A stretch of DNA of 24,429 bases from an uncultured Prosthecobacter sp. (GCA_947523045.1 CANNUR010000019.1:1-24429), one strand, 5' to 3'. Positions 15,046 to 24,265 are shown, counted from the stretch's first letter. A program made the numbers and translations. Notes: generated by a model from the letters alone, not told the origin.

Positions 15046-16293
15046 ATGCGTCTGCCCTCCCTGCTTCTGCTCGCTGTCGCCGCTCCTGCCCTCGCCGATT
15101 GGCCTGAATTTCGCGGCCCAGGCCGCCAAGGCCACAGTGAGGAGGCGAACCTGCCGGTGGAATGGAGCCCGGCCGTGCGCCGAGGCATCCGCTGGCAGGT
15201 ACCTGTTGCCGGCATCGGCTGGTCTTCGCCCGTCGTTGCCGGGGGACGCATCTACCTGACCACCGCCGTGCCCGAGGGGGGCGTCGACAAGCCCGGCGTG
15301 ACGCGCAGCCTGCGGGCGCTCTGCCTGGAAGCGGCCGACGGACGGCTGGTCTGGGACCGTGAGGTTTTTCTGCAGACGCCCGATGCGCCGGCGGCACACA
15401 AGAAGAACAGTCATGCCAGTCCGACGCCGGTGTTCGAGGCGGGCCGGCTGTACGTGCACTTTGGCCATCAGGGCAGTGCCTGCCTCGAGGCGGCGGATGG
15501 GGCCGTGGTCTGGAGCACGCGCGAGTTTGCCTACGCGCCGGTGCACGGCAATGGCGGCAGCCCGGTGCTCGAGGGCGGCCTGTTCATCTTCAACGCCGAT
15601 GGGGCGGAAAAGCCGGCGGTTATCGCCCTCGACCAGGCCACCGGCCAGCTGCGCTGGCGCTTCGAGCGGGTGAGCGAGGCCAAGAACAAGTTTTCCTTCA
15701 GCACGCCGCTGGTCATTGAGGTGAACGGGGCCCGACAGCTCATTTCTGCCGGCAGCGGTGTCGTCAACGCCCTCGATCCCGCCACCGGGCGCGAACTCTG
15801 GAAGGTGCGCTACGGCGATGGCTATTCCGTCGTGCCGCGCCCGGTCTTTGCCCATGGCATGATCTACCTCAGCACCGGTTACAACAAGCCGCTTGCCCTG
15901 GCCATCCGCGTCGACGGTGCCGGCGATGTCACCGCCAGTCATGTCGCCTGGCAGATCGACAAGTTTGTGCCGCATAACCCGAGCATGATCGTGGTGGGTG
16001 ATGAGCTGTACTTTGCCGCGGACAACGGCGTGCTCACCTGTGCCGATGCCAGGACCGGGCAGGTGCACTATCAGGAGCGCTGCACCGGTCCGGTGAGCGC
16101 CTCAATCCTGCATGCCGGCGGGCGGTTGTACCTGCAGGATGAGAAGGGCCTCGGTGTCGTGGTCGAGGCCGGCAAGACCTTTCGCATCCTCCATAAGAAC
16201 GACCTTGGCGCGCGCTCGCTGGCCTCGCATGCCGTGGTTGAGCAAGACCTGCTCATCCGCACTGAGGGCCACCTCTGGCGGATCAGCCGCTGA
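15046..16293 (+). CDS. Secreted PQQ-type beta-propeller repeat protein
   Basis: A 415-residue exported protein with a signal peptide at 1-17 (cleavage after ALA, before DWPEFRGPG). The WPEFRGPGRQGHS opening and repeated blades with W and G near the strand ends (YVHFGHQGSACLEAADGAVVW; NALDPATGRELWKVRYGD; TCADARTGQVHYQERC) identify a pyrrolo-quinoline-quinone-like or BamB-like propeller. There is no haem site or alcohol-dehydrogenase active site that I can see, so it is probably a structural or ligand-binding propeller and not a quinoprotein enzyme. Such proteins are numerous in Planctomycetes and Verrucomicrobia and mostly uncharacterised. The start is the first ATG giving a signal peptide; the frame is open further upstream, to 14821, inside the divergent kinase gene. 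No strong ribosome binding site precedes it. Confidence 0.85.
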   Translation: MRLPSLLLLAVAAPALADWPEFRGPGRQGHSEEANLPVEWSPAVRRGIRWQVPVAGIGWSSPVVAGGRIYLTTAVPEGGVDKPGVTRSLRALCLEAADGRLVWDREVFLQTPDAPAAHKKNSHASPTPVFEAGRLYVHFGHQGSACLEAADGAVVWSTREFAYAPVHGNGGSPVLEGGLFIFNADGAEKPAVIALDQATGQLRWRFERVSEAKNKFSFSTPLVIEVNGARQLISAGSGVVNALDPATGRELWKVRYGDGYSVVPRPVFAHGMIYLSTGYNKPLALAIRVDGAGDVTASHVAWQIDKFVPHNPSMIVVGDELYFAADNGVLTCADARTGQVHYQERCTGPVSASILHAGGRLYLQDEKGLGVVVEAGKTFRILHKNDLGARSLASHAVVEQDLLIRTEGHLWRISR

Positions 16294-16316
16294 AGGGCGC
16301 AGGATCGTTTTGGGTA

Positions 16317-16380
16317 GGTGAGGGTGTGTCTCCGCCTTCAGTGGGCAGATGACACCGTCACCTCCAAGGCTCGCCCTTGG
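16317..16380. terminator. Hairpins between convergent beta-propeller and DapA-family genes
   Basis: GGTGAgGGTGT at 16317-16327 pairs with ACACCgTCACC at 16352-16362, with one central mismatch. A second small hairpin, CCAAGG/CCTTGG, lies at 16364-16380. The location between two converging stops (16293 and 16386) suits a terminator, but neither stem is followed by a T-run. Confidence 0.35.
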
Positions 16381-16385
16381 TCCAC

Positions 16386-17300
16386 TCAGGCATTCCGGGA
16401 CAGCAATTCCTTCGCCGCCTGTTCGATGGCGGGCAGCAGGCTGGCGGACAGTTCGGTGAGCAGTGGCAGCACCGGGCCGGTCTGGGCGATGCCGGCCAGG
16501 GCGACGGCATGATGCAGGACGAGGATGGGGCTATGGGCGTTGCGCAGGTCCTCAAGCGGGCGGAAGATTTCGCGCAGGGTCTCAGCCTTGGCGAAGTCAC
16601 TGGCTTGGATCGCGTGCAGCAGGTCGGTGCTTGGCTGCGGGGCCACGCAGACGCAGCCGGCGGTGAAGCCGGCGAGGTTGAAGTCGCGCAGGTGAACGAT
16701 GGCGGGCTGCTCGCCGATGCCGGAGACAATGAGGTCGGGGTTCACCAGGGTGACCAGCTTGCTCAAGTAGGGATCGCGGGCAGGGTCCTCCTTGACGACG
16801 GCATACTTGATCCAGGAGATCAGGCCGTCATTGACCAGGGACGCGGCGAGTTCCGGGGTGATGTAAGCCTCGTCCTTGATGTAGAGCACCGCCTGCAGGC
16901 CGGATTTCTCCCCCCAGTGGCGGATCGCGGTGGCCACGCCCTCCGGCTTGGCCGGGAACAGGGTCGGCAGCAGCATGGCGGTCGGGAAACCCTGATCGCG
17001 CAGCATGGCGGCCTGATCCAGGGCGGTTCCGTACATCGGGCCGACGCTCGGCACCATCCACAGGTCCTCGGGAGCCAGCTCGCGTAGCATGGTGAGCAGG
17101 GCAGGGTATTCGGAGGGGGCGATGTGGTAGAGGTTGGCGTTGCCGCCGTACAGCAGGGTGCGGATGCCGCCGGCATGCAGGTGGCGGATCAGCTTGCCGT
17201 TCTCCTCGCGGTTGAGGCTGAGATCGGCGCTGCGGCAGAGCGGCGGAACGGCGATGACGGAGCTGCGGAGGTCAGCGGAGGTGACGGGCGTGGTCTTCAT
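16386..17300 (-). CDS. DapA-family (dihydrodipicolinate synthase/N-acetylneuraminate lyase) aldolase
   Basis: A 304-residue class I aldolase-fold enzyme. The family signatures are present: the substrate-carboxylate loop GGNANLYH (52-59, in place of the usual GTTGE), Y140 in AVLYIKDEAYIT, Schiff-base lysine K165 in SWIKYAVV, and GIGEQP at 194-199. The loop sequences differ from housekeeping DapA, so it is more likely a lyase or hydratase acting on a 2-keto acid than the lysine-pathway enzyme. No other catabolic genes flank it to give the substrate. The ATG at 17300 (MKTTPVTSADLR) is preferred over a GTG at 17327, which adds nine non-family residues. It follows the NIPSNAP gene on the same strand after 93 bases; cotranscription is possible. 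Confidence 0.82.
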   Translation of the reverse strand: MKTTPVTSADLRSSVIAVPPLCRSADLSLNREENGKLIRHLHAGGIRTLLYGGNANLYHIAPSEYPALLTMLRELAPEDLWMVPSVGPMYGTALDQAAMLRDQGFPTAMLLPTLFPAKPEGVATAIRHWGEKSGLQAVLYIKDEAYITPELAASLVNDGLISWIKYAVVKEDPARDPYLSKLVTLVNPDLIVSGIGEQPAIVHLRDFNLAGFTAGCVCVAPQPSTDLLHAIQASDFAKAETLREIFRPLEDLRNAHSPILVLHHAVALAGIAQTGPVLPLLTELSASLLPAIEQAAKELLSRNA

Positions 17301-17393
17301 GCGAGCCCGCACAGTCGGAGGAAGCACAGGCGAGGCAACTAAAATCCACGGTGGAGTGAATTGGGCTTCTGCTTGCGGAGCCTCGGCAGGCTG

Positions 17394-18161
17394 TCAGCGA
17401 ATCGGTGAAAAATCCGTGGCGCGCAGATAGACACTGCGCACGCCCTCCGGCTGCGGCACCGTCAGGGAGCCGCCATTGGCCGCCTCTGAGGCACTTTTGG
17501 TGGCGATCCAGACGGGGTCGGCACGAAAGGCGGTGAAGGCGGCAAGTCCCGCCTCCTGGCTGTCGTGGCCGAGCAGGTAGATCAGCTTGATGGATGCCCC
17601 CTTGTCGGTGTCGGTCGGCGTCCAGTAGCCGACATGGCGCATGCCGTGCTTGCTGAAAAGAGCCATCGTGTGATCGCGAAAGCGCGCGTGCAGGGCATCG
17701 AGTTTGCCGGGCACGGTGGTGTAGGTGCGCAGTTCAAAGACACCCCCCTTCGTGCTGGTCTTGACGGGGGGAGAGTAGTCGGTGAGCTCCAGAAAAACGG
17801 ATTCCGGAGGCCGGGCGAGGATTTTGCCGTTGGCCTCGCTGGCTTGGCGCGCCGCCTGCCACTCGGGGTCCTTGCCGAAGGCCGCAAACGACGCCTTGGC
17901 CGCCTCGCGACTTTTGTGGGCCAGCAGGTAGATGAGTGTGGTGTCGGCCCCGTCCTCCTTGGCGAGTGGCACCCAGTAGCCAATGTTCTCCATGCCGTGC
18001 TTTTCAAACAGCCGGCAGGTATGGTCGCGGAAGCGGGCGAGCAATACGTCCAGCTTGCCAGGGTTCGTCACATAAGTGCGCAGTTCATAGACACGTTCGG
18101 CTGACGCGAATGAAGCGGTGAGCCCAAGCAGGGAGAAGGCGAGCAGCAGGGGACGGATCAT
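17394..18161 (-). CDS. Secreted tandem NIPSNAP-domain protein
   Basis: A 255-residue protein made of two copies of the NIPSNAP fold, a dimeric alpha/beta-barrel family of unknown biochemical role. Residues 1-20 are a signal peptide (MIRPLLLAFSLLGLTASFAS). Repeat one spans about 24-129 and repeat two about 141-252. Both carry the same landmarks: ELRTY, PGKLD, ARFRDHT, KHGM, GYW, then a YLL-containing strand, a helix with AAF or AFTAF, and a closing strand ending in TDxSP or TDFSP. Export is unusual for NIPSNAP outside this group; related bacterial proteins are annotated only by domain. The start at 18161 gives the cleanest signal peptide; in-frame ATGs at 18179, 18185 and further upstream are possible. 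No strong ribosome binding site separates them. Confidence 0.85.
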   Translation of the reverse strand: MIRPLLLAFSLLGLTASFASAERVYELRTYVTNPGKLDVLLARFRDHTCRLFEKHGMENIGYWVPLAKEDGADTTLIYLLAHKSREAAKASFAAFGKDPEWQAARQASEANGKILARPPESVFLELTDYSPPVKTSTKGGVFELRTYTTVPGKLDALHARFRDHTMALFSKHGMRHVGYWTPTDTDKGASIKLIYLLGHDSQEAGLAAFTAFRADPVWIATKSASEAANGGSLTVPQPEGVRSVYLRATDFSPIR

Positions 18162-18221
18162 GAGTGAGAGAGACGCCATTGGCATGGGGATTGTTGCAGA
18201 TCCCGCTGAACAGCCCCGCAA

Positions 18222-18448
18222 GCACGAACTGGCCAGCTTGGGACGATGGCCAGCCAGGCGAAGTTTTTTTGCGATAAAAAGGATAATTCAACGATTGAGC
18301 CGCCCAGAAGGAGCTGTGTCCAGAGCCTTAATTTATTGAAAATATGGATAATATGGAAAAACTCTAAAGAATTGGGCGGCTGAGTTTTTTTCTTGCCTTA
18401 CAAACTCTCTTTGTTTTCTCCTAACTAACTAAAGAAAAATCGAAAAAC
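18222..18448 (+). promoter_or_regulatory. AT-rich intergenic control region upstream of the secreted-protein pair
   Basis: This 227-base gap is much richer in A and T than its surroundings, especially 18262-18448. It contains T-runs at 18264-18270 and 18385-18391, a short direct repeat around ATATGG (18343-18357), a triple CTAA tandem (18421-18432) and an A-rich leader just before the ATG at 18449. There is no recognisable Shine-Dalgarno site. I could not fix a -35/-10 pair with good spacing. It must also serve the divergent NIPSNAP gene. Confidence 0.5.
18298..18391 (+). repeat. Long-loop inverted repeat followed by a T-run
   Basis: AGCCGCCCA at 18298-18306 is perfectly complementary to TGGGCGGCT at 18373-18381, separated by 66 AT-rich bases, and the right arm is followed by GAG and seven T (18385-18391). 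In RNA this could act as an attenuator or a long-loop terminator ahead of the gene at 18449. It could also be two operator half-sites. Confidence 0.4.
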
Positions 18449-19708
18449 ATGCAGAATCGATCTCTCCTCGTCCGCTGTTTTGCCCTGCCGATGTGTTTGG
18501 CGGTGGGATGGTCATCCGCAACCGTAGCGGCGGGCCTTCACAAGCTGTCACCTCGTGATTCCGTGCCGGTAGGCATGGAAATGCATTTTACGGGAACCAC
18601 GCTGGTGGCGGCGCAGGGCATCCTGAGTGCGGATGCACTGATGCGCGACCACGCTGGTGAGGCGCATCTCGCGGCAGGAGCCAGTCACCTCATTTTCCGT
18701 TTTCCGCGCCAAACCCTCCTGAGTCACCTGTCCTTCATCAATGACGGCATGCAGGGAGAGGTGCGGCTGCTGGCCAGCTCCGATGGTCGCCAGTGGACAC
18801 CATTGAGTGGTGAAGTTTTCACATCGGCCGACCGACAGGTTTCCGTCAGTCCTGGATGTGCGCAAGCGCGCTATTTGAAGTTGGAATTTGATTCGAGACA
18901 GGGTGGGACCCTCAGGTGCCTGCGCATTCAGGGGGGCGGAAGCGACCTGGATTATGAGGTGGTGCAGGCCGCGCAGGGGCAACCGGTCAATTTTGCGGCA
19001 GGGCTGGGCGGGGGGCGCATGGTTTATGCAAGTGCGGCTGGCCTTGGCAAGGAGCGCATGGTTGTCTATGATTTCGGTCAGCAGCGCCAACTGACCGAGT
19101 TCGCATCGGTGCACAGCCGTCAGCCGGTCGGTGTGAAGGTGTATGCCCTGTCGGGCCTGCCTGAAAAGGAGGATTGGCGCGGCCGTCTCAAGGCAGATCC
19201 TGCCCAGGTGGGGCAATCCGGGCGGTTGGTGGCCGAAGCTGTTGACACCTTTGGCAGTGGTCATGTCCGCCTGCGTCTGGCACAGCCAGTGACAACCCGC
19301 TACCTGGCGATGGCTTGGGAGAGCCACGTCGATTTGGGGAACTTTAAAACCTATGAAATTGCCGCCAGTGGTCCGGGGCGCATCCTGCCGGCCACCCGTT
19401 CGGTGGTTGTCTCGACGGAGGAAGTTGCCAGTTCGGATCGGAGCACGTCCGCGAGCCAGGCGGCTGAACCCCGCCCGGTTCTCACCCAGGTCCTTTATCA
19501 GCCGACGGTCGTTCCGGGCATGGCGATTGGTAGCACCAGTTACGCGGCCGGCGTGGCGGGGGGACTCGGCACGGGGGGGGCTGGCAAGACCCGTCATGGC
19601 GCGCGCCGGACCAGCAAGGCGGAAGAACCGCCCCCCGAGGAGGAAATCCCGGAATTTGAGGGGCCGGCCTTCGGCATCGACTGGTGCTTTGCTCCGAGCG
19701 CTTCCTGA
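18449..19708 (+). CDS. Secreted protein with two discoidin-like beta-sandwich domains, function unknown
   Basis: A 419-residue exported protein. Residues 1 to about 28 form the signal peptide. Two modules look like F5/8-type C (discoidin/galactose-binding) sandwiches: about 78-162 (LIFRFPRQTLLSHLSF, VRLLASSDGRQWTPL, ARYLKLEFDS) and about 204-307 (MVVYDFGQQRQLTEFASV, VKVYALSGL, VRLRLAQPVTTRYLAM, FKTYEI). The pattern of an 'RYLKLEF' strand closing a carbohydrate-binding-like sandwich is the main support. The tail from about 364 changes character: Gly-rich, then basic, then Pro/Glu-rich, ending GIDWCFAPSAS. I do not recognise a named family. It is 11 bases from the next gene, which encodes a large Ig-domain protein, so the two probably form an operon controlled from the AT-rich island upstream. 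Confidence 0.75.
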   Translation: MQNRSLLVRCFALPMCLAVGWSSATVAAGLHKLSPRDSVPVGMEMHFTGTTLVAAQGILSADALMRDHAGEAHLAAGASHLIFRFPRQTLLSHLSFINDGMQGEVRLLASSDGRQWTPLSGEVFTSADRQVSVSPGCAQARYLKLEFDSRQGGTLRCLRIQGGGSDLDYEVVQAAQGQPVNFAAGLGGGRMVYASAAGLGKERMVVYDFGQQRQLTEFASVHSRQPVGVKVYALSGLPEKEDWRGRLKADPAQVGQSGRLVAEAVDTFGSGHVRLRLAQPVTTRYLAMAWESHVDLGNFKTYEIAASGPGRILPATRSVVVSTEEVASSDRSTSASQAAEPRPVLTQVLYQPTVVPGMAIGSTSYAAGVAGGLGTGGAGKTRHGARRTSKAEEPPPEEEIPEFEGPAFGIDWCFAPSAS

Positions 19709-19719
19709 GTTCCGCCCAC

Positions 19720-22700
19720 ATGCCAACAAGAATTTCCAACCCACTGCCACTTGTGAACTCCGCTTTTTTCAAACCACTGCGAGCGACAGTACTGCTGTTT
19801 GCGCTTTTCGCCGTCACCTCAGCATTCGCCACCACGGCTCCTGAGATTGTGCGTCAGCCTTACCGCATTCTCTACTGCGGTCTGGGTACGTATCAGGGCG
19901 AGTTCCCGCCGCTCGACATGGTGCCGCCGCGCGTGGATGCCAGTTCACTGGTCAATCTCGGCTGTGTGATCGACCTGCGCATTGTGGCCAGCGGCACCGG
20001 CCTCACCTATCAGTGGAAAAAGGGCACGGCGAACATTCCCGGCGCCAACAGCTCGCAGCTGTACATTCCCGTGTCCTCGCTCAACGACGCGGGTGTGTAC
20101 CGCTGCGAAGTCACCAACGCTTTCGGCAGCGTGCTGAGCATGCCGGTGCGCATGGCTGTCCTGAATGTGCAGGCGAGCGATCATTTTGTTGCCGCTGCAC
20201 CGACCGCTGCCGTCAACTTCACGGCAGCCTACAAGTTTCCCACCACCACGGGAGGCTTCAAGTTTCGCTGGTACCGCATGCTGGGGTCAAGCCCAGACAG
20301 CAACACCGATGAAATGCTCGCTGACGGTGGAGCCTACACGGGCGCCACCAAGGCGTTGCTGAGGGTCAAGGTGGCGGATGCCACAGTGGCGGGAAGCTAC
20401 TACTGCGTGGTGACGGCCTACAACACCTACATGCGGACCGGCCTGCGTCATTTGGCGGTTGTGCCGACACCTCTGCCAACCATGGTGCAGCTGGGTGAGC
20501 CGATGCAGTTTTCGGTGTCACCCACAGGTCCCGCCCATCTGCTCAACGATCTGAGCTATTCCTGGCTCAAGCAGGGCAATGCCTTGCCGGACAGCGACGC
20601 GTCCACCTACGTCGTGGCCGCCGCGTCTGCCGATGATGCCGGCTTGTATTCCGTGAGGGTTACCCAGCCTCTGGCCGGCACGGTGACCACGCCACAGGTG
20701 GCAGGGTTGGTCATCACGCCCACGCCCGGTCCGGTGCTTGCCATTCAGGGTGGCACCGCCTACCTGTCGGCTCCGCCGCCTCCGCACTCCAGTCAGACCT
20801 ATCGCTGGTACCGCGACGGGGTGCCGCTCAACGAGAGTGCAAAGTATGTCGGAGTCGCCAAGGGGCGACTGATGATCCGCGCCCTGCAGGCAGGCGATGC
20901 GGGCGACTACGAGTGCCGCGGCACCCTTTATGGCGACACGGTCGTCGTTGCACGACCTGTTCTCATCGTTGTACCCACTCCGCCCTCTCAGGTCGCGGTA
21001 CTCGGTGAGGGTTTGCAGCTGGAGGTGAGTCCTCAGTATGGGGGGTCGGCACAGGTGACCCCGGAACTGTTTGGCTACCAGTGGGTCAAGGGGAGCGGGG
21101 CCACGGCGGTCGTGCTTCCAGATGGCGACGGACCCCAATGGGCAGTTGCCAATGCCTCCCTGAGTGATGTTGCCTCTTACACGGTTCAGGTTTCCTATCC
21201 GGGGGCCTCAACGGTCAAAAGCGGACTCGTCAGGGTGGCTGTGGTCAACACGACCCCCAAGGTGTTCAACGTCAATGCCGGCAAGGCGGTGTCCCTGACG
21301 CCGACCTATCAGGGGGCCGGCACGACCTTCCAATGGCGCAGAAACGGCGTGCCGCTGGTGGAGAGTCTTCACCATGTCGGCGTAAACCGTGTTTCGATGC
21401 GCATCAATGGCGCGACGCTGGCCGATGCCGGCAGCGACTACGAATGCGTGGTCGGCTATCCGGGGGGATCTTCGGTGGCGGCACCCGTTCAGGTGGTGGT
21501 TTACTCCGCCCCCGAGATTGTCGGGTTTGAACTCCCGGACATGATCATTGGCAAGTCGGCCAATTACGCGATCACCTGCAGTCCGGATCCGCTCTATGCT
21601 CCCCAGGCCTACGACGCCAGGGTGGTCTTGCCCAATGGCGGCCTGGCCGCCCTGCCAAGCGGCTTGGTGGTCAACCGGCTCACGGGCGTCATTTCCGGAG
21701 TGCCATCCGTCTCGGGTACCTTCACCCTTCGCGCCCTGGTCAGGAACGCCGTCGGCACAACCACGGCAGACAGCCAGCTTGTGATTCATGCGCTGCCCAC
21801 GCATCTGGTCGGTCGATACAACGGCTCGCTGCCACGCATGCCTGCCGGTGAATTTGGCGCACACGGCGGCCGCTTCGACATGACGGTCAATGCCAATGCT
21901 TCCTTGAGCGGCGCCCTCACAGTGGGCGGCAGCCGGTTTGCCTTCCGGGGCGTTTTGAATGTGAGTGACACCAACCCGTCGGTCGCGACCGCCAGCGCCA
22001 ACATCACCGTGCCGCGCACCGGCGGCAATCTGACGCTCAGTTTTGAACTCGGCCTCGACAGCTATCTGAGCGAAGGTTTGATCACGGGTGCGGGCAACAC
22101 GATGGCTTTCAATGCTTGGCGTTCCGTTCATTCCATGGCCTCGCCGCCGACGCAGCTGGCAGGGCAGTACCATTTGGGACTGATGCAAATGCCTGCCCCT
22201 CCGGTGCCGGCGGTGGAGTCGCCTCAAGGCTACGGTTATGCCAGCTTCAGCCTTAGCGAAACGCCCACCTCCGACGTGATGGCGGGCAATTACAGCATGG
22301 TGGTGCGACTCGCCGATGACTCGACCTTTACCACCACGGCGAACGTCGGACCGCGGGGTGAGCTCCTGGTTTATGGCTATCTCTATGGAACCTGGGGAGG
22401 TGGGGGAGTGGTCGGTTCGGGTTTCAGCGTCGCAATTGACCCGGATCAGCCTGGCAAGACGATCGAGGGTGATTTGACTTGGACGCGTCCGGCCAGCTCG
22501 TCGCGTCGCTACCAGGATGGCTTCGGTCCCCTGGCCCTCACGGCCTTCGGCGGCCGCTATGTGCCCGGCGATCGCTTGTTGTCAGCCGAAGAGGGGCAGC
22601 TGACCTTCGCAGATGGGGGGCTTCACCTCGCTTCCCGCGACCCGAATGCCAGTTTTGCGATTGGCTTGGGGAATACCCCGCCTGTTCGCACCACGGCGAA

Positions 22701-22977
22701 TGAGGCCCTCACGACAGTCAAGGCCCTCGACCTCGCCACAGGCATGTTTTCGGGAACCTTTCTCCTTGCCGACGATAATCCGACGACAGCGACCGTGAAT
22801 GCCCTGGAATACAGGCGCACGGTGAGTTTCAAGGGACTGGTCGTTCCAAGGGAGGGTGAGCTCGTCGGTGTTGGCTTCTTCATCATGCCGCAGATTCCCA
22901 CTCTGGATCCACTCACCACAACGACGACCTCGCCTGAGCTCTCTGGCAATCTGCTCTTCGAACCGGTGGTGGACTGA
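19720..22977 (+). CDS. Large secreted protein with six Ig-like domains, a He_PIG domain and a C-terminal beta region
   Basis: A 1085-residue exported protein, probably surface-attached or released, of unknown ligand. The signal peptide ends at about residue 38 (LLFALFAVTSAFA). Six Ig-like domains follow at about 75-148, 153-248, 252-333, 336-418, 422-510 and 513-595, most with the core W (YQW, RWY, SWL) and DAGxY or AGxYxC. A He_PIG-type putative Ig domain lies at 598-691 (LPSGLVVNRLTGVISGVPSVSGTFT). Residues 695-1085 form three loosely repeated beta modules starting LVGRY, LAGQY and FGGRY and closing with VSFKGLVVP and GVGFFIMP. That C-terminal type recurs in Opitutaceae-like Ig proteins. 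No sorting signal or catalytic motif is evident. ATG 19720 is preferred over a GTG at 19684 inside the previous gene. Confidence 0.85.
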   Translation: MPTRISNPLPLVNSAFFKPLRATVLLFALFAVTSAFATTAPEIVRQPYRILYCGLGTYQGEFPPLDMVPPRVDASSLVNLGCVIDLRIVASGTGLTYQWKKGTANIPGANSSQLYIPVSSLNDAGVYRCEVTNAFGSVLSMPVRMAVLNVQASDHFVAAAPTAAVNFTAAYKFPTTTGGFKFRWYRMLGSSPDSNTDEMLADGGAYTGATKALLRVKVADATVAGSYYCVVTAYNTYMRTGLRHLAVVPTPLPTMVQLGEPMQFSVSPTGPAHLLNDLSYSWLKQGNALPDSDASTYVVAAASADDAGLYSVRVTQPLAGTVTTPQVAGLVITPTPGPVLAIQGGTAYLSAPPPPHSSQTYRWYRDGVPLNESAKYVGVAKGRLMIRALQAGDAGDYECRGTLYGDTVVVARPVLIVVPTPPSQVAVLGEGLQLEVSPQYGGSAQVTPELFGYQWVKGSGATAVVLPDGDGPQWAVANASLSDVASYTVQVSYPGASTVKSGLVRVAVVNTTPKVFNVNAGKAVSLTPTYQGAGTTFQWRRNGVPLVESLHHVGVNRVSMRINGATLADAGSDYECVVGYPGGSSVAAPVQVVVYSAPEIVGFELPDMIIGKSANYAITCSPDPLYAPQAYDARVVLPNGGLAALPSGLVVNRLTGVISGVPSVSGTFTLRALVRNAVGTTTADSQLVIHALPTHLVGRYNGSLPRMPAGEFGAHGGRFDMTVNANASLSGALTVGGSRFAFRGVLNVSDTNPSVATASANITVPRTGGNLTLSFELGLDSYLSEGLITGAGNTMAFNAWRSVHSMASPPTQLAGQYHLGLMQMPAPPVPAVESPQGYGYASFSLSETPTSDVMAGNYSMVVRLADDSTFTTTANVGPRGELLVYGYLYGTWGGGGVVGSGFSVAIDPDQPGKTIEGDLTWTRPASSSRRYQDGFGPLALTAFGGRYVPGDRLLSAEEGQLTFADGGLHLASRDPNASFAIGLGNTPPVRTTANEALTTVKALDLATGMFSGTFLLADDNPTTATVNALEYRRTVSFKGLVVPREGELVGVGFFIMPQIPTLDPLTTTTTSPELSGNLLFEPVVD

Positions 22978-22992
22978 GTCTGATCTTTTCCG

Positions 22993-23026
22993 GCGGCCGG
23001 GTCCTGGTGACCCGGCCGCTTTTTTT
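22993..23026 (+). terminator. Rho-independent terminator after the Ig-protein gene
   Basis: An 11-pair perfect stem (22993-23003 with 23009-23019) with a CTGGT loop is followed immediately by seven T (23020-23026). It begins 16 bases after the stop codon at 22977 and ends the 18449-22977 transcript. Confidence 0.95.
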
Positions 23027-23093
23027 GGCGGCGGCTGCAGGCGATGCCCGCACGGGATTTGCTTCCCGGCGGTTTTCCGTCTAACACTGGCAC

Positions 23094-24227
<1,134 letters not shown>

Positions 24228-24265
24228 TTCATCCTTTGGGTGGGGTCATGCCGACAGGCCCAGGC

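Noticed and set aside
15022..16068. 348-codon minus-strand frame over the beta-propeller gene
   Set aside because: It has no start context or family signal; the propeller blades on the plus strand explain the coding potential.
18548..19750. 400-codon minus-strand frame over the discoidin-like gene
   Set aside because: It crosses the boundary between two plus-strand genes and has no motif; the plus-strand protein has a signal peptide and repeated sandwich domains.
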